Positions 13,683 to 15,666 of a stretch of DNA of 15,666 bases are shown one piece after another (the first letter of the stretch is position 1; each line of letters opens with the position of its first letter). Both the position numbers and the translations under genes were made by a program. The stretch comes from Proteobacteria bacterium UBA652 (GTDB lineage Bacteria > Pseudomonadota > Gammaproteobacteria > Nitrosococcales > Methylophagaceae): contig DBOG01000004.1 in NCBI GenBank assembly GCA_002299915.1, positions 1 to 15,666 on the forward strand, in the 5' to 3' direction. A model generated the notes under the pieces. That model saw only the letters and a program-made list of their open reading frames with translations. It made no database searches and had not been told where the DNA came from.

Positions 13683-15473
13683 ATGGCAACAAATAATATC
13701 GCCGTTGAGCAAGCAGGCACCTTATATGGCTTATTTCAGGAGCGCGTGCATCGCACCCCGCATAATCCTGCTTATCGCAGCTATGATAGCAATAGCGAAT
13801 CTTGGCATGACATCACTTGGCAGGATGTAGCAAATCAAGTAGCGCTCTGGCAACAAGCTTTATTACAAGAAGATCTTGAGCCAGGAGATACTATTGCATT
13901 GAACCTAAAAAACTGCAAAGAGTGGGTGTTCTTTGACCAAGCAGCCCACGGTTTAGGCCTTATTATTGTCCCGCTCTATCCTGATGATCGCCCTGATAAT
14001 GTTGCCTATATCCTACAAGATGCTGACGTTAAACTCCTATTCATGCAAAATTCAGGGCAATGGAAACGCTTACAGCCCAGCATCACCGAAGAACATGCTT
14101 TAAAGCGTGTGGTTATTTTCGGTGAGGGTGAGGCTGATAGCCTATCTGAACCCGCTATGTACACACAGCAATGGCTCCCTGAAATCTGGGGTGCTTTGCA
14201 AGAATGGGATACTGATCCCCATAAACTCGCCTCTATTATTTACACCTCTGGCACCACAGGCCGACCTAAAGGCGTAATGCTGAGCCATCATAATATGTTG
14301 TCTGTTGCCTCCAGCACGGCGCAGTTAGCAAAGCTGAGCGCAGAGGATCTATTCCTTTCATTCTTACCGTTATCGCATACTTTAGAACGAACGGCAGGCT
14401 ATTATATGCCCATGATAGCGGGTGCTTGTGTCGCCTATGCGCGTGGCATTGCGCAGCTTTCGACAGATTTACAAACCGTTAAACCAACTATCATGATCGC
14501 CGTGCCACGGATTTTTGAGCGTATTTATGTGCGCCTACAAGATCAAATGACAGCGGGCTCTAAATTCAAAAAAACCTTATTCCACGCGGCCGTTAAAACA
14601 GGCTGGACCAAATTCCAATATGATCAAGGCAAGATCGGCTGGCGACCCAGTTTATTACTCAATCCCTTACTAGAAAAACTCGTTTCCAGTAAGGTACAAG
14701 CACGCCTAGGTGGCAATATACGGATTATTGTCAGTGGTGGCGCAGCCCTGCCCACGCCCGTTGCCAAAATGTTTATCGGTTTAGGCTTTTGTTTGGTGCA
14801 AGGCTATGGGCTTACAGAAACCAGCCCCATGATCAGTGTCAATACACCAGAAGATAACGATCCAACCAGTGTTGGCCCCGCCATACCTGGCGTTGCCGTG
14901 ATGATTGGTGAAAATGATGAATTACTCGCCCGTGGGCCAGGTAATATGCTCGGTTATTGGAATAACCACAAAGCCACTGCCCAAGTGATCGATTCTCGTG
15001 GTTGGTTACATACCGGCGATCAAGCAAAAATTGAAGACGGTAAAATTCATATCACCGGCCGGATAAAAGAGATTCTGGTGCTCTCCAATGGCGAAAAAGT
15101 GCCACCTGGGGATATTGAAAATGCCATTTTATTGGATTCATTATTTGAGCAAGCACTCGTGATTGGCGAAGGCGAAAACTTCCTTGCTGCCTTACTCGTG
15201 CTCAATCAAGAAAAATGGGTTAGTTACGCCAAAGAGCATAGCTGCGATCCGTTTGATACAGACAGCCTCAACAATAAAGATGTCCATGCCAGCATCACTA
15301 AACTACTACGTGACTTATTGCATGACTTCCCCGCCTATGCCAGAATTCGTAAAGTCGCGCTTACGCTCGATCCTTGGGAAGTCGATGCAGGTTTAATGAC
15401 GCCGACAATGAAAATAAAACGCCCGCAGGTGATGGCGCATCATAAGACAGATATTGAGCATATTTATAGTTAG
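13683..15473 (+). CDS. AMP-dependent long-chain acyl-CoA synthetase
   Basis: This enzyme activates a carboxylic acid with ATP to an acyl-adenylate and transfers it to CoA, probably for long-chain fatty acids entering through the upstream porin. Motifs of the ANL superfamily are complete: YTSGTTGRPKGVMLSH (187-202), QGYGLTET (373-380), GWLHTGD (440-446), ITGRIKEILVLSNGEKVPP, and LMTPTMKIKR near the end, with the probable adenylation lysine K577. The length of 596 fits the long-chain (FAA1/AcsL-like) group rather than the shorter E. coli FadD. ATG 13683 was chosen because GGAG lies six bases upstream; TTG 13671 overlaps that site. A terminator follows. Other substrates cannot be excluded. Confidence 0.94.
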   Translation: MATNNIAVEQAGTLYGLFQERVHRTPHNPAYRSYDSNSESWHDITWQDVANQVALWQQALLQEDLEPGDTIALNLKNCKEWVFFDQAAHGLGLIIVPLYPDDRPDNVAYILQDADVKLLFMQNSGQWKRLQPSITEEHALKRVVIFGEGEADSLSEPAMYTQQWLPEIWGALQEWDTDPHKLASIIYTSGTTGRPKGVMLSHHNMLSVASSTAQLAKLSAEDLFLSFLPLSHTLERTAGYYMPMIAGACVAYARGIAQLSTDLQTVKPTIMIAVPRIFERIYVRLQDQMTAGSKFKKTLFHAAVKTGWTKFQYDQGKIGWRPSLLLNPLLEKLVSSKVQARLGGNIRIIVSGGAALPTPVAKMFIGLGFCLVQGYGLTETSPMISVNTPEDNDPTSVGPAIPGVAVMIGENDELLARGPGNMLGYWNNHKATAQVIDSRGWLHTGDQAKIEDGKIHITGRIKEILVLSNGEKVPPGDIENAILLDSLFEQALVIGEGENFLAALLVLNQEKWVSYAKEHSCDPFDTDSLNNKDVHASITKLLRDLLHDFPAYARIRKVALTLDPWEVDAGLMTPTMKIKRPQVMAHHKTDIEHIYS

Positions 15474-15498
15474 AATGAGCCAGGACTAGGGTTGCTTC

Positions 15499-15521
15499 AG
15501 CCATTAATTATGGTTTTTTTT
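15499..15521 (+). terminator. Rho-independent terminator after the acyl-CoA synthetase
   Basis: AGCCAT and ATGGTT pair around a TAATT loop (six pairs, one G-U) and run into eight T residues. The stem is short, but the position 26 bases after the stop and the T-run support it. Confidence 0.65.
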
Positions 15522-15522
15522 C

Positions 15523-15639
15523 AAAGGTGTGTTTGTTTTTGAATAAAGGTGTCATTGTTTTAGTAATCAATTGATTTAAGTTGTAAACGTTAGTTATACG
15601 CCTTTTGTTGAAATTTATACACCTTAAGAAGGCGTATAA
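15523..15639. repeat. Cluster of AAGGYGT motifs in direct and inverted order
   Basis: AAAGGTGTNNTTGTTTT occurs at 15523-15539 and 15545-15561, a 22-bp period. TTATACGCCTT (15594-15604) and TTATACACCTT (15615-15625) repeat at 21 bp, and AAGGCGTATAA (15629-15639) is the exact inverse of the first. In all, AAGGYGT or its complement appears five times in 117 bp. A 12-bp palindrome AATCAATTGATT (15565-15576) lies between. Spacings near two helical turns suggest a protein-binding array. No gene is visible here. Confidence 0.55.
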
Positions 15640-15666
15640 TAATTGTTGCACAAATCGCTCCGCGAG
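15640..15666. mobile_element. Possible terminal end of an insertion sequence (partial)
   Basis: TTGTTGCACAAATC (15644-15657) and the following GCTCCGCGAG resemble terminal inverted repeats of IS elements in which a TTGTTGCACAAA-like string opens the element. The window ends before any transposase, so this rests on recalled similarity only. Confidence 0.25.

Noticed and set aside
1..15666. CRISPR array
   Set aside because: No series of identical repeats with unique spacers is present; the longest tandem repeat is the three 12-bp units at rnfH.

Overview
The window looks like chromosomal DNA of a gammaproteobacterium with moderate to low GC. The gene content supports this: ssrA/smpB, ratA-rnfH, DUF1415, a DUF455 protein, an Entner-Doudoroff edd-eda pair, and a FadL-type porin next to a long-chain acyl-CoA synthetase. 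The exact order or genus cannot be fixed by eye. Nearly all the DNA is coding, and most genes sit in tight, often overlapping, operons.

Layout. Positions 1-87 (minus) are the 5' part of ssrA (tmRNA), running off the left edge. Positions 88-364 are a non-coding stretch unusually dense in perfect inverted repeats. smpB (minus) follows. Divergent from it is an overlapping plus-strand chain: a Na+-coupled NSS transporter, ratA and rnfH. rnfH meets a minus-strand DUF455 ferritin-like gene with overlapping stop codons. A second plus-strand operon (4036-6492) encodes a secreted protein with a Cys-Gly-Cys motif, a DUF692/MNIO enzyme and a DUF2063 partner, closed by a bidirectional terminator. On the minus strand come eda and edd, separated by a hairpin element of about 145 bp. 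A three-gene minus operon follows: DUF1415, a MOSC-domain protein and an ArsP/DUF318-type permease with a cysteine-rich N-tail. trmB, a FadL-family porin and an acyl-CoA synthetase then read on the plus strand. The right edge (15522-15666) is non-coding with clustered AAGGYGT motifs and a possible insertion-sequence end.

How the genes work together. ssrA and smpB form the trans-translation ribosome rescue system. edd and eda are the two defining enzymes of the Entner-Doudoroff pathway. The FadL homologue and the AMP-forming ligase suggest uptake and activation of long-chain fatty acids or related hydrophobic compounds. The most novel part is the 4036-6492 operon. It has the MNIO plus DUF2063 enzyme pair of bufferin-type ribosomal peptide (RiPP) pathways, but instead of a small DUF2282 precursor it has a 268-residue secreted protein whose only two mature cysteines form Leu-Cys-Gly-Cys-Lys. 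I infer that this protein may be the modified substrate. A promoter-like site with a 15-bp palindrome at the expected start of transcription suggests the operon is regulated.
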